From positions 1 through 38,911 of IMG/VR virus record IMGVR_UViG_3300029953_000080: 38,911 nucleotides of DNA. The stretch is one strand, 5' to 3'. The notes under the pieces were generated by a model. It was not told where the DNA came from and did no database searches. It saw only the letters and a list, made by a program, of their open reading frames with translations. Every line of letters begins with the position of its first letter. Position 1 is the first letter of the stretch. The DNA comes from a virus. Of this stretch, positions 31,117 to 37,951 are shown in pieces. The position numbers and the translations under genes were made by a program.

Positions 31117-31131
31117 ATAAAGGAAAGTGCA

Positions 31132-32193
31132 GTGTCTGACCGTCAAATCCCCGATAACGTGATCAACCGGGTCCGCAAGCTTCTCGCCGTAGCCAATGAT
31201 GGTCGTGGCAATGAAAACGAAGCGGCCAACGCTGCGGCCATGGCTCAATCGATCATCGCTGAGTATGGTCTTGAGATGGCGCAGTTGGCTGATACTCCCA
31301 GCAGCGATCCTTCGGCATCCAGGTCAAAGACCAGCCACAACCGTGCTGCAATGTACTCATATCAGCGCAGCTTGATGGAGGCTGTGGCCAAGGTTTACTT
31401 TTGCCGCCACTTCATTATTGAAGAGCATGCCGAGAGCTTTGGTAAGATGCGTAAGGTGAAGCGTCACGCTTTGTTGGGCCGTAATATCAACATTCAGGTT
31501 GCTACCATGGTTTACGATTACCTGATTGACACTATGGATCGTTTGTTACCCTACCAGGGCATGGAAAAGCGCGGCAAGAACGCTCTGCTATGGCTTGATG
31601 GCTGTTCGTCACGCTTGATTAGCAGGCTGGATCAGAAGCGCCGTCAGATGGAAGAGGACAGCGATCGCAAGCGCAGGGAAGACGAAACCCGCGCTAGGCA
31701 TCCAGGTGCCGCGTCCGCTGGCAACGCGATGGTGCTGGCTGAGCTTTATTCAAACGAAGACGACCTTAATACCGACTTCATTCATGGTCTGAAACCCGGC
31801 ACCACCACTGCTGAGCGTAAGGCTAGTCAAGCGCGTTGGGCTGCTCAAAAGGCTCAGCTTGATGACAAGCGTGCCGCGCTTATTGCAGAGGGCATTGACG
31901 AGGATTTAGCGCGTTATATTGCGAGTTATGGCGGGGTTCTCGGTCGTAAATACTATGCTGACTATCTTGCCGAGAAGGAGAAGTCAGAACGGCAAGTGTC
32001 TAAGCCGGAAACCGAAGCTCAACGCCGCAAGCGCGAAGAACGCCAGGAGCGCGAGAACAACCATTATCGGCAGCAGAGCCAGCGCCGCAATGCCAAGCTT
32101 TATGAGCCAGCATATCAGGCTGGTTTAAATACCGGTGCCCACATTGGCCTTGACGATCAACTGACCGAGGAGCAGAGAAGGAAAATCGGATGA
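31132..32193 (+). CDS. DUF2786-domain protein
   Basis: This 353-residue protein begins with a DUF2786-like domain: VINRVRKLLAVANDGRGN, then ANAAAMAQSIIAEYGLEMAQ (about residues 9-50). The domain occurs in phage and bacterial proteins of unknown activity. A middle region (KVKRHALLGRNINIQVATMV) and a long charged helical C-terminus (AQRRKREERQERENNHYRQQ) follow, the latter suited to coiled-coil or nucleic-acid contacts. The start is GTG 31132 with AAGGAAA upstream, controlled by the dyad promoter at 31074. It overlaps the next gene by ATGA. Confidence 0.75.
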   Translation: MSDRQIPDNVINRVRKLLAVANDGRGNENEAANAAAMAQSIIAEYGLEMAQLADTPSSDPSASRSKTSHNRAAMYSYQRSLMEAVAKVYFCRHFIIEEHAESFGKMRKVKRHALLGRNINIQVATMVYDYLIDTMDRLLPYQGMEKRGKNALLWLDGCSSRLISRLDQKRRQMEEDSDRKRREDETRARHPGAASAGNAMVLAELYSNEDDLNTDFIHGLKPGTTTAERKASQARWAAQKAQLDDKRAALIAEGIDEDLARYIASYGGVLGRKYYADYLAEKEKSERQVSKPETEAQRRKREERQERENNHYRQQSQRRNAKLYEPAYQAGLNTGAHIGLDDQLTEEQRRKIG

Positions 32194-32489
32194 TACAGCT
32201 ATTTCCGCCCCTTGATTTAGGGAGGGTAAGCATTGAAGAGTGCTTTACCCTTACCCGTTGCGTTCTCAAGAAAAAACGGGATTGGCACAAGAAATGGGAA
32301 AAATCAGATCCCGAATGTGGACCGCAACAATGGCGGTGCCGTGACCGAAACGAGGTTATCAACATTTCGGATATGACTGATAGCCATTTAAAGCATGCTA
32401 TACGATTTGCTTCTACCAAGTCTCAGCACTCTTCACGTATGGCAGCGCTGTCGGCTGAGAACGGCAAAAGGAACCACAACCATGAGTAA
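32190..32489 (+). CDS. Hypothetical protein
   Basis: This 99-residue basic protein is coupled to the DUF2786 gene by ATGA. The N-terminal half is hydrophobic then basic (VSIEECFTLTRCVLKKKRDW), and the middle has Cys/Trp (DPECGPQQWRCRDR). A helix with Ser/His-rich tail ends it. It overlaps the next gene by 8 bases. No family is recognised. Confidence 0.52.
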   Translation: MIQLFPPLDLGRVSIEECFTLTRCVLKKKRDWHKKWEKSDPECGPQQWRCRDRNEVINISDMTDSHLKHAIRFASTKSQHSSRMAALSAENGKRNHNHE

Positions 32490-32886
32490 TCCAGCAGTAA
32501 CGCAGAAGGATATCGACTCGGCCATCGAAGGCTGGAGTAAAGACCCTGCTGCGATGCGCAAGAAAATCCTCGATATGGCCACTGACGTTAATAGCCTAAT
32601 TATGGGAATGAGCATAGCCACCCACGAGCAGGCAGCTTTTAATGCTATGATGCGCGGGGAACCATGCGTGGTAACTAGCGCTGATAAACACAACTGCAGA
32701 AACTGTGAAAGCATGATCGTGGGATCTAAAGTTGCGCACCCAACGCCACAGCATCTGCAGATCTTTCGACAAGCAGTGTGGATGGGTGAACCGGTTCGTT
32801 GGGTATGCGAACTTTGCATGTCGCCCATGAACATTAAGATGACCCCCAATATGGAGCAACTACGCCGTGAAAATTACCAGGGATAA
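32482..32886 (+). CDS. Hypothetical protein with two CxxC pairs
   Basis: This 134-residue protein starts at ATG 32482, after AAAAGGA; the open frame extends upstream in a different-frame overlap with the previous gene. The first half is helical (KDIDSAIEGWSKDPAAMRKK). The second half holds CRNCESM and, about 45 residues later, VCELCMSP, a four-cysteine set that could bind zinc. It overlaps the next gene by 20 bases. A small zinc-dependent DNA-binding role is plausible but unproven. Confidence 0.57.
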   Translation: MSNPAVTQKDIDSAIEGWSKDPAAMRKKILDMATDVNSLIMGMSIATHEQAAFNAMMRGEPCVVTSADKHNCRNCESMIVGSKVAHPTPQHLQIFRQAVWMGEPVRWVCELCMSPMNIKMTPNMEQLRRENYQG

Positions 32887-33172
32887 CCTTCTACAAAGTG
32901 CCACGCCTATCGTGCACCAGTCCCCAGTTGGGTTTTCTGGTCCTGTCCCTCGGCTACAGGCCCCACATGTTCGTATGGTTAAGCATGTGGATAAGTTTTA
33001 TTTTGTGGTGTTCAAGGACGAAACTACTGAATATGTAACTGATATCTGGCACAGGGATTTCAAAGCTAAGGATCAGCGTCGATGTGTCTGGAGCCACCTG
33101 TCATCCAAGAAACCAACCCGGATGCACAAAGATATCAGCTTCAAAGCCATGACTGCACCCCTGGGCCAGTAG
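32867..33172 (+). CDS. Hypothetical protein
   Basis: This 101-residue protein starts at GTG 32867, with GGAG 10 bases upstream in the overlapping end of the previous gene. The central part is beta-like (HVRMVKHVDKFYFVVFKDET, then YVTDIWHRDFKAK) and the C-terminus is basic. No family is recognised. The HNH gene that follows appears inserted after it. Confidence 0.52.
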   Translation: MKITRDNLLQSATPIVHQSPVGFSGPVPRLQAPHVRMVKHVDKFYFVVFKDETTEYVTDIWHRDFKAKDQRRCVWSHLSSKKPTRMHKDISFKAMTAPLGQ

Positions 33173-33186
33173 TAAGCTTAGATAAA

Positions 33187-33504
33187 GTGATACCCAGGTT
33201 ACGCAATAAAATAACCGTACTTGACTTTCCACATCCAGTTTTGTTATCCTATTGTTGGATATGGACAGGTCGTAATAACCGAAACGGTTATGGTAGAGTA
33301 AGCTGGGGTGGTAAGGAGCCTGTGGCGCACAGATTAATTTGGGAGTTGCATATAGGCCCCATACCACCAAAGCACCTGCTAGATCACTTGTGCCGAAATA
33401 GAAATTGCGTAAACCCTCACCATATGGAACCGGTTACAGTTCAAGTAAATACCCTGCGAGGTAAGGCGATACTATTCCAACGCCAGCACCAATCAGGGAA
33501 TTAA
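33187..33504 (+). CDS. HNH homing-type endonuclease
   Basis: The protein has the HNH pattern of phage free-standing endonucleases: CWIWTGRNNRNGYGRVSW, then AHRLIWELHIGPIPPKH, LLDHLCRNRNCVNPHHMEPV and VNTLRGKA. The central Asp-His pair and the C-x4-C-x-N-P-x-H element supply metal and zinc sites. The start is uncertain: GTG 33187 puts 23 residues before CWIW, as is usual; ATG 33082 would overlap the previous gene by 90 bases. The sequence is more AT-rich than its flanks and interrupts an otherwise coupled chain, consistent with a mobile gene. Confidence 0.78.
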   Translation: MIPRLRNKITVLDFPHPVLLSYCWIWTGRNNRNGYGRVSWGGKEPVAHRLIWELHIGPIPPKHLLDHLCRNRNCVNPHHMEPVTVQVNTLRGKAILFQRQHQSGN

Positions 33505-33511
33505 TAAGTAC

Positions 33512-33549
33512 TTCACACAGTCTAAGCGCTATGGTTTATTTTGGCTTAG
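33512..33549 (+). promoter_or_regulatory. Promoter with dyad, before KVE-repeat gene
   Basis: TTCACA (33512-33517), 17 bp ending TGG, and TTTATT (33535-33540) fit the extended -10 consensus. CTAAGC (33522-33527) and GCTTAG (33544-33549) flank the -10. An AGGAG follows before ATG 33586. Confidence 0.55.
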
Positions 33550-33585
33550 CACCCCGACTAGAGTTTTTTTCACAGGAGATACGAG

Positions 33586-34059
33586 ATGGCCAAAAAGCAG
33601 CCCGTTGAAGTTAATGAAGAGAAGATTACCAAGCCAGCGCCGGCGTCGAAGGCCAAGGTCGAGAAGGTCGAGAAGGTCGAGAAGGTCGAGAAGGTGAAGG
33701 TCGAGAAGGTCGAGAAGGTCGAGAAAGCCTCGGACCCTGCCGAGAACGATGATGCCCCTGTCGCGTCGAGCGGCGTGGTCGATCGGTCGAAGTACAGCTA
33801 CACGACCAACAAGGAAGTCAAGACGGCTTCGGGCCGTGCCTCGGTGGACAACGACGATCCATTGGCCGCAGCACTGCGTGGCAAGACCAGCGAAGAGGTC
33901 ATCAACCTTGTCGCCGTGAATGGTGGCACCGTCAACCCGAAGTGGAATGATCTGAACCAGGGCCTTGCCCGCATGTCGGCAGGTAACGTGCTGCGCAAAC
34001 TGGCGAAGCGCACCGAAGGCATCAAGATCGACGGCAAGACGCTGGCGATCGCCGCCTAA
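33586..34059 (+). CDS. KVE-repeat protein with conserved C-terminal domain
   Basis: This 157-residue protein has three parts. Residues 1-22 are basic; about 23-46 is a run of KVE tripeptide repeats, encoded by 9-base and 6-base DNA units and likely a charged coil. Residues of about 60-157 form a domain ending KWNDLNQGLARMSAGNVLRK then GIKIDGKTLAIA. This end matches the C-terminal part of the gene at 19106. AGGAG precedes the ATG and a dyad promoter lies upstream. Abundant charged early proteins with such tails can bind DNA, but no function is established. Confidence 0.68.
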   Translation: MAKKQPVEVNEEKITKPAPASKAKVEKVEKVEKVEKVKVEKVEKVEKASDPAENDDAPVASSGVVDRSKYSYTTNKEVKTASGRASVDNDDPLAAALRGKTSEEVINLVAVNGGTVNPKWNDLNQGLARMSAGNVLRKLAKRTEGIKIDGKTLAIAA

Positions 34060-34137
34060 TACAAGAGACGTCGCTGCCTCAAAACGTGGACTTAAGAGCC
34101 ACCCATTAGGCAACGATCTGAAAGCAGGAAGGTCCCC

Positions 34138-34214
34138 GGCCCTCGGCCCTCGGCCCTCGGCCCTCGGCCCTCGGCCCTCGGCCCTCGGCCCTCGGCCCTC
34201 GGCCCTCGGCCCTC
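34138..34214 (+). repeat. Eleven tandem copies of GGCCCTC
   Basis: Exactly 77 bases form eleven perfect 7-base units, 35 bases before the ATG at 34249. The tract is non-coding on the plus strand. Perfect identity points to recent expansion by replication slippage. Copy number may vary between isolates and could alter leader structure or spacing. Confidence 0.93.
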
Positions 34215-34248
34215 GATATACAGTGTCCTGAAAAGAAAGGAAAGTACC

Positions 34249-34566
34249 ATGTCAGTAAAATGTCGTCTTGTTTGTGACAAATACATACCATATGAAGTCG
34301 ACGGCGAAGTCAAATACGTCAGCGTCGGCTTCTCAGCCGTTTACTCCAGCGACCCGACCGACCCGAACTACTCGTTCAGCACCGCAACCCCGAGCGCGCG
34401 TCTCGATCTCACCATCTCCAACCCGGCTGCGTTCAATCAATACGAATTCGGCAAGACCTATAATTTCACGTCCGAACTCTACGAGGCGCCGAAGCCTCTG
34501 ACCGAAGACGAGAAACTCGAAGCAGTCGACAACGCCAATCCTATTCCAGGGAACGGCGGCAGCTAA
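34249..34566 (+). CDS. Small beta-rich protein
   Basis: This 105-residue acidic protein (VKCRLVCDKYIPYEVDGEVK, YVSVGFSAVYSSDPTD, SARLDLTISNPAAFNQYEFG) reads as an all-beta fold with an acidic, Pro-rich tail (EAPKPLTEDEKLEAVD). AGGAAAG precedes the ATG. An acidic flexible tail is found in many phage single-strand binding proteins, but no DNA-binding core is recognised here. The heptamer repeat lies directly upstream and a hairpin directly downstream. Confidence 0.6.
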   Translation: MSVKCRLVCDKYIPYEVDGEVKYVSVGFSAVYSSDPTDPNYSFSTATPSARLDLTISNPAAFNQYEFGKTYNFTSELYEAPKPLTEDEKLEAVDNANPIPGNGGS

Positions 34567-34568
34567 TT

Positions 34569-34593
34569 CAAACTCCTTTAATACGGGAGTTTG
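34569..34593 (+). terminator. Hairpin after the gene ending at 34566
   Basis: CAAACTCC (34569-34576) pairs with GGAGTTTG (34586-34593) over 9 bases, two bases after the stop. There is no T-run, so termination is uncertain; it may protect the 3' end or belong to the structured region that follows. Confidence 0.4.
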
Positions 34594-34607
34594 TGGGTAA
34601 CTCTAGG

Positions 34608-34734
34608 CTGTGTGGTGGTGCCTGAACTACTACATTAGCGACAGCACCGTTCGACCGTAGTGCGAGTTACATTAGGTCCTGGGAGGCTAATAGTTCAGGC
34701 TCTGACCTCCTGGGGCCAACGGTCGTTCACACAG
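34608..34734 (+). ncRNA. Candidate structured RNA
   Basis: This non-coding stretch folds by nested pairings: CTGTGTG (34608-34614) with CACACAG (34728-34734); GCCTGAACTA (34620-34629) with 34691-34700; TTAGC (34635-34639) with GCTAA (34686-34690), stacking directly on the previous helix with a 5-base bulge on the 5' side; and GCAC (34644-34647) with GTGC (34660-34663). CGACC (34652-34656) in the inner loop could pair with GGTCG (34721-34725) as a pseudoknot. No known RNA class is recognised. It may be a cis-acting leader of the gene at 34754. Confidence 0.45.
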
Positions 34735-34753
34735 AGATAAAGGAAACAGTAAA

Positions 34754-34864
34754 ATGCAAGCACTAAGCCTCGCCACCACCTGGAAATGCGCCGCTTGCGG
34801 CAAGACGTCTAGCAACAAAGACGAAATCTGCACCCCTGCCCCGGCATATAAGGGCACCAAATAG
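34754..34864 (+). CDS. 36-residue Cys-containing peptide
   Basis: AAAGGAAA precedes ATG 34754. The product has a C-x2-C pair (WKCAACGKTSSNKDEIC) with a third Cys, resembling half of a zinc ribbon. Its stop overlaps the next gene's GTG start (TAGTG), so it is coupled. It lies directly after the structured RNA candidate. Confidence 0.5.
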   Translation: MQALSLATTWKCAACGKTSSNKDEICTPAPAYKGTK

Positions 34865-35238
34865 TGGAAATTAAGTTTAATAATGCGCCTCTGGGAACCC
34901 CCCATGAGTGCCGGGTATTTATGCCGAGCGACCCGAAGGGCTTCGATCTCTCGGACCTCCGCAGATTTGGATTGAATATTTATCCACTGGTCAAAACCAG
35001 AGTCATCTATCCAGATCAGGCCGAAGAGGAAGAGAACAACCTTCCTCAGTTGATCAACTATTACCTTGATACGATGAACTTTAATCCCCACAAGGATTAC
35101 GTAGTGCTGATAGGCGATCCGCTTATTACAGCAGCGTCCATCTTTGTGTTGGGACAAAAGGTTGACAGCATCACGGTCCTGCGCTACGATAGCCAGTCGA
35201 GGGCATACTGGCCCTTTAAGATTAGCCTTAAACAATAA
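34864..35238 (+). CDS. Hypothetical protein
   Basis: This 124-residue protein starts at GTG 34864 in a TAGTG overlap. It has an alternating strand/helix pattern (YVVLIGDPLITAASIFVLGQ, SITVLRYDSQSRAYWPFKI) and an acidic EEEENN loop. The pattern is that of a small alpha/beta domain. No family is recognised with certainty. Confidence 0.6.
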   Translation: MEIKFNNAPLGTPHECRVFMPSDPKGFDLSDLRRFGLNIYPLVKTRVIYPDQAEEEENNLPQLINYYLDTMNFNPHKDYVVLIGDPLITAASIFVLGQKVDSITVLRYDSQSRAYWPFKISLKQ

Positions 35239-35249
35239 AGGATACCAAC

Positions 35250-35930
35250 ATGGCCAAAGCACCTGTAAAGACCAAGCCCGCTGCGTTCGTCTCGGCCCCG
35301 TCCGTGGCATCTCCACCAGCCCCGGTATCTCAGCCCCCCGAGACACGGCGAGCCAGTCGGGACGCCATGGTGGACGCCGCCGAGGCTGTCCCAGTGGTCC
35401 CAGTGCCGCCCCTCCTCAAGCTAGACGATATCCACAAGATGGGGCTACCCGTCGAGAAGGCCCTGATTAAGCTTAACATCGCTGTCCGTGAAGCGATGGG
35501 CGAGATTAAGGGCCATGGTGATCGTGCTGCCCATCTGGCTCAAATCTACTCCAAACTGCGCACTGCACAGGAGATTTTGACGCTTCAGATCAAGGACTTT
35601 GAGGCCGTTATCTCTGTGGTCCAGGGCGTGTTGATCCCAGAGTCTTTCGAGCGTGAGCAGTTGCAGACACTGACCACCATGAACGGCGACCGTTTGACCG
35701 TTGTCATGAAGCTGTATGCTTCGGTTAACGGAGAGAATAAGGACAAAGCTTACAAGTGGCTGCGCGACAATGGCCATGGCGCTATGATCCAGGAAACCAT
35801 CAACGCAAGTTCGCTTAGCGCGTTTGCGAAGGCTGAGTTGGCCGAGGGCCGTGAACTGCCCGACGAGATCTTCTCGATCTTCACCAAACCCAGCACCACC
35901 CTGACCCGCAAAAAGGTGAAGGCGAAATAA
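35250..35930 (+). CDS. Conserved phage protein, replication-region
   Basis: This 226-residue protein has an Ala/Pro-rich N-terminus (about 1-55), a helical middle (AAHLAQIYSKLRTAQEILTL, FEAVISVVQGVLIPESFERE) and a C-terminal domain with AYKWLRDNGHGAMIQETINA followed by AELAEGRELPDEIFSIF. The WLRDNGHG...NASSL...LP pattern recurs in many phage proteins of unknown role near replication and recombination genes. AAAGGA precedes the ATG. A basic end (RKKVKAK) may contact DNA. The function is unassigned. Confidence 0.65.
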   Translation: MAKAPVKTKPAAFVSAPSVASPPAPVSQPPETRRASRDAMVDAAEAVPVVPVPPLLKLDDIHKMGLPVEKALIKLNIAVREAMGEIKGHGDRAAHLAQIYSKLRTAQEILTLQIKDFEAVISVVQGVLIPESFEREQLQTLTTMNGDRLTVVMKLYASVNGENKDKAYKWLRDNGHGAMIQETINASSLSAFAKAELAEGRELPDEIFSIFTKPSTTLTRKKVKAK

Positions 35931-35931
35931 G

Positions 35932-36180
35932 ATGTCGGAACCTGTTATCCTAAAGCCGCACACTTGCAGCACCTGCTCCCTTAAGGAACGTGATCCTAAT
36001 GGGGGTATCATATGCCGCAGTGGTCCTCCCTCCAGCACGGCGATCGTTGTGCCGGGTCCACAGGGTCAACCCATGATCATTGGTCAGACTACCAGCTTCC
36101 CTCAGCCCAAGGGTGAGGACTGGTGCTGGGACCACCCCGATCTTATTCGGCCCCGCAAGTCAGCAATCATTCAAAATTAG
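35932..36180 (+). CDS. Small Cys-rich protein
   Basis: This 82-residue protein starts one base after the previous stop. It contains HTCSTCSLKERDPNGGIICR, and later WCWDH, a Cys/His set that could coordinate zinc or an iron-sulfur cluster. The remainder is Pro/Gly-rich. No family is recognised. Confidence 0.58.
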   Translation: MSEPVILKPHTCSTCSLKERDPNGGIICRSGPPSSTAIVVPGPQGQPMIIGQTTSFPQPKGEDWCWDHPDLIRPRKSAIIQN

Positions 36181-36190
36181 GGACAAGTCG

Positions 36191-36421
36191 ATGTTGAAAC
36201 AGTATATCCTTGTAATGCGGGACGTTGGCTATCACTTGATTGGTCCCTTTGACAAAGATGAAGATGCGCAGCTTTGGGCTATGCTGCAATGGGACCAAGC
36301 AAAAGGCGATCCGCGTTGGCAGATCCTGGGTATGACAACCCAACCCGCTAAGGATCTGCCTTCGGTCTATGCTCCGCTTCAGGCACAATTGCTTAAGCAG
36401 CAGGGTCAGGACATCATCTAG
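36191..36421 (+). CDS. Small hypothetical protein
   Basis: This 76-residue protein starts at ATG 36191, 10 bases after the previous stop; the frame is open back to 36080 inside the preceding gene. It has strands and helices (QYILVMRDVGYHLIGPFD, EDAQLWAMLQWDQAKG), consistent with a compact alpha/beta fold. It ends just before the dyad promoter at 36424. The function is unknown. Confidence 0.58.
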   Translation: MLKQYILVMRDVGYHLIGPFDKDEDAQLWAMLQWDQAKGDPRWQILGMTTQPAKDLPSVYAPLQAQLLKQQGQDII

Positions 36422-36423
36422 CA

Positions 36424-36463
36424 ATCTGCAGGGCTTGACACCCTGCAGATGCTATGGTACTAT
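36424..36463 (+). promoter_or_regulatory. Promoter with 10-bp dyad around its -35
   Basis: TTGACA (36435-36440), 17 bp ending TGG, and TACTAT (36458-36463) precede the gene at 36495; TATAAT at 36461 is an overlapping alternative with a 20-bp spacer. Perfect 10-bp arms ATCTGCAGGG (36424-36433) and its complement (36441-36450) bracket the -35. The layout repeats that of 20204 and 20546. Confidence 0.65.
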
Positions 36464-36494
36464 AATCGAGCCACTTTCACATATAGGAGCTACA

Positions 36495-37385
36495 ATGGCA
36501 CAGAAACCGACCACCGCTGCACCCGCACGTAAGGCCCCCACTCAGGCCGTCACCGTCAAGGAAACCAAAACCACCGCAGTCGCCGCCCCAATCCCGAGCT
36601 TCATGCAGGGCATGCGGGGCCAAGGGACCGAGAACCTCGGTCAGGGCGACATCGAAACCCCCCGCCTCAAACTCCTGCAAGCGGTTTCCCCCGAGTGCGA
36701 AGAGTTCGACGAGGCCAAGCAAGGCGAGTATTGGCACAGCGTTGCCGAAGTCTCGCTCGGCAAGGAACTTCGCATCGTCCCGCTTTACATCGACATGCGC
36801 GCCATCTTGTGGCGTCCGCGTCATCAAGGCGGCGGCATCCTTGCCCGTGCTGATGATGGCGTGAACTGGACACCGCCGAACGCTGAATTCGAAGTGCAGC
36901 CCTACAAGGACAACAAGAAACTCGTCAAGTGGCGCACCAAGCCCACTGTCGCGGCTTCTGGTCTTCTCGAATGGGGCAGCACCGATCCCGAAGACCCGAA
37001 CAGCCAGCCTGCCGCAACCCGCATGTATAACATGGCGGTGGCTCTGCCGGATCATCCCGAACTGGGCATCGGCGTCGTCACGCTGCAGCGCTCTGGCATC
37101 CGGGTTGCCCGCAAGTTCTTGGGCAAGCTGAAGCTGATGTCGGTGCCGTCTTTCGGCTGCTACTTCACCATGGGCAACGTTCGCGACCAAAACCCATCGG
37201 GTGATACCTTCTACAACTACTCCTTCACCGCTGCAGGCTTCGTGCAGGACGAGGAAGAGTTCATGCAATACAAGGGACTGTATGAGAGCTTCAAGCTGAT
37301 GGGCCTTAACATCAAGGACCTTGAGAGCGCTCAGGAAGAAGGCGTCATCGACGGCACCGTCGATGCTGGCGGGGCCAAGTACTAA
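36495..37385 (+). CDS. Conserved phage protein with own strong promoter
   Basis: This 296-residue protein (ATG 36495 after AGGAG) has an Ala/Thr/Lys-rich N-terminus, then ENLGQGDIETPRLKLLQAVS, a pattern common in phage proteins near replication genes. The core follows: GKELRIVPLYIDMRAILWRP, VALPDHPELGIGVVTLQRSG, PSFGCYFTMGN. It ends with an acidic tail. A beta-rich core plus acidic tail fits a single-strand DNA-binding or recombination mediator protein, but that is inference. A strong dedicated promoter and RBS suggest high expression. Confidence 0.65.
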   Translation: MAQKPTTAAPARKAPTQAVTVKETKTTAVAAPIPSFMQGMRGQGTENLGQGDIETPRLKLLQAVSPECEEFDEAKQGEYWHSVAEVSLGKELRIVPLYIDMRAILWRPRHQGGGILARADDGVNWTPPNAEFEVQPYKDNKKLVKWRTKPTVAASGLLEWGSTDPEDPNSQPAATRMYNMAVALPDHPELGIGVVTLQRSGIRVARKFLGKLKLMSVPSFGCYFTMGNVRDQNPSGDTFYNYSFTAAGFVQDEEEFMQYKGLYESFKLMGLNIKDLESAQEEGVIDGTVDAGGAKY

Positions 37386-37396
37386 CTGACTGCGCA

Positions 37397-37502
37397 GCAC
37401 TGAGCGAGAGCGCGCGCTAGATGTCTCAGGGGTGTTTTATCTAGCGCCAGTGCAGCAGACTGGCAACCCGCCAGGGCCGAAGAGCGTAGAGTCTCTTCGG
37501 CC
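37397..37502 (+). ncRNA. Candidate structured RNA, three hairpins
   Basis: Helix 1 is GCACTG (37397-37402) with CAGTGC (37448-37453). It stacks on helix 2, GCGCTAGAT (37414-37422) with ATCTAGCGC (37439-37447), leaving an 11-base bulge on the 5' side. Next comes CTGGC (37460-37464) with GCCAG (37470-37474). The last is a perfect 10-bp hairpin, GGCCGAAGAG (37475-37484) with 37493-37502. It lies between the genes at 36495 and 37535 and ends 20 bases before the next AAAGGAG. It could be a leader or processed small RNA; no known class is recognised. Confidence 0.45.
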
Positions 37503-37534
37503 AAAGGGACCACCCCACATAAAGGAGATATACT

Positions 37535-37951
37535 ATGACTACCCTATCCCTCAGCCGTGGTAACTCGTTTCAAAACATCCGTCTCGACCCACAGGCCGAT
37601 GGCACCGTTAAGATGGTCGGGTGCCACCCCTGGTCGAAAACGAGCGAGATCATCATTGCCCATCTCACGGCGATCGAAGCACATGCTCTCGCCACCAGTC
37701 TCCGCAAATCGATATCAAAGCGTATCAAGCGTGATGAAGTGTATTCGCCCACTGGCCGGATGCAATCCACTGGTCCAGAATTTCAACATATTCGTCCACT
37801 GGGCATATCAATACTACCCAGTGGACGGCTTGTTGATACCGATTACGCACACGCTGAAGCAAGGATTAGGGCATCAATCGCTCAATCTGAGCCTCAGCAC
37901 GACGCCCGCATCATCCAACATAAATGTCCGGAGCAAGATTATGGCCCTTAA
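37535..37951 (+). CDS. Hypothetical protein
   Basis: This 138-residue protein starts after AAAGGAG. It begins with strands (TLSLSRGNSFQNIRLDPQAD), then has a helix (AIEAHALATSLRKSISKRIK) and a polar C-terminal half. The second half is encoded over an 11-bp inverted repeat (37793-37827) and other CACTGG-containing sequence, and it reads as low-confidence protein. It overlaps the next gene by 11 bases. The function is unknown. Confidence 0.52.
   Translation: MTTLSLSRGNSFQNIRLDPQADGTVKMVGCHPWSKTSEIIIAHLTAIEAHALATSLRKSISKRIKRDEVYSPTGRMQSTGPEFQHIRPLGISILPSGRLVDTDYAHAEARIRASIAQSEPQHDARIIQHKCPEQDYGP
37793..37827. repeat. 11-bp perfect inverted repeat inside a coding region
   Basis: CGTCCACTGGG (37793-37803) and its exact complement (37817-37827) flank a 13-base loop, the same loop length as in the ndk repeat. 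Further CACTGG copies lie 20-50 bases upstream. Confidence 0.88.

Noticed and set aside
33222-33250. TTGACT with a TATCCT-like hexamer inside the HNH gene
   Set aside because: It lies within coding sequence, has an 18-bp spacer and lacks a TGn extension, and no gene starts soon after it.
34138-34214. CRISPR-like array
   Set aside because: The unit is only 7 bases and directly tandem, with no spacers.
34640-34700. Possible tRNA with a TTCGA T-loop-like element
   Set aside because: No cloverleaf, anticodon arm or acceptor stem could be formed around the TTCGA; the pairing fits the bulged-helix model instead.
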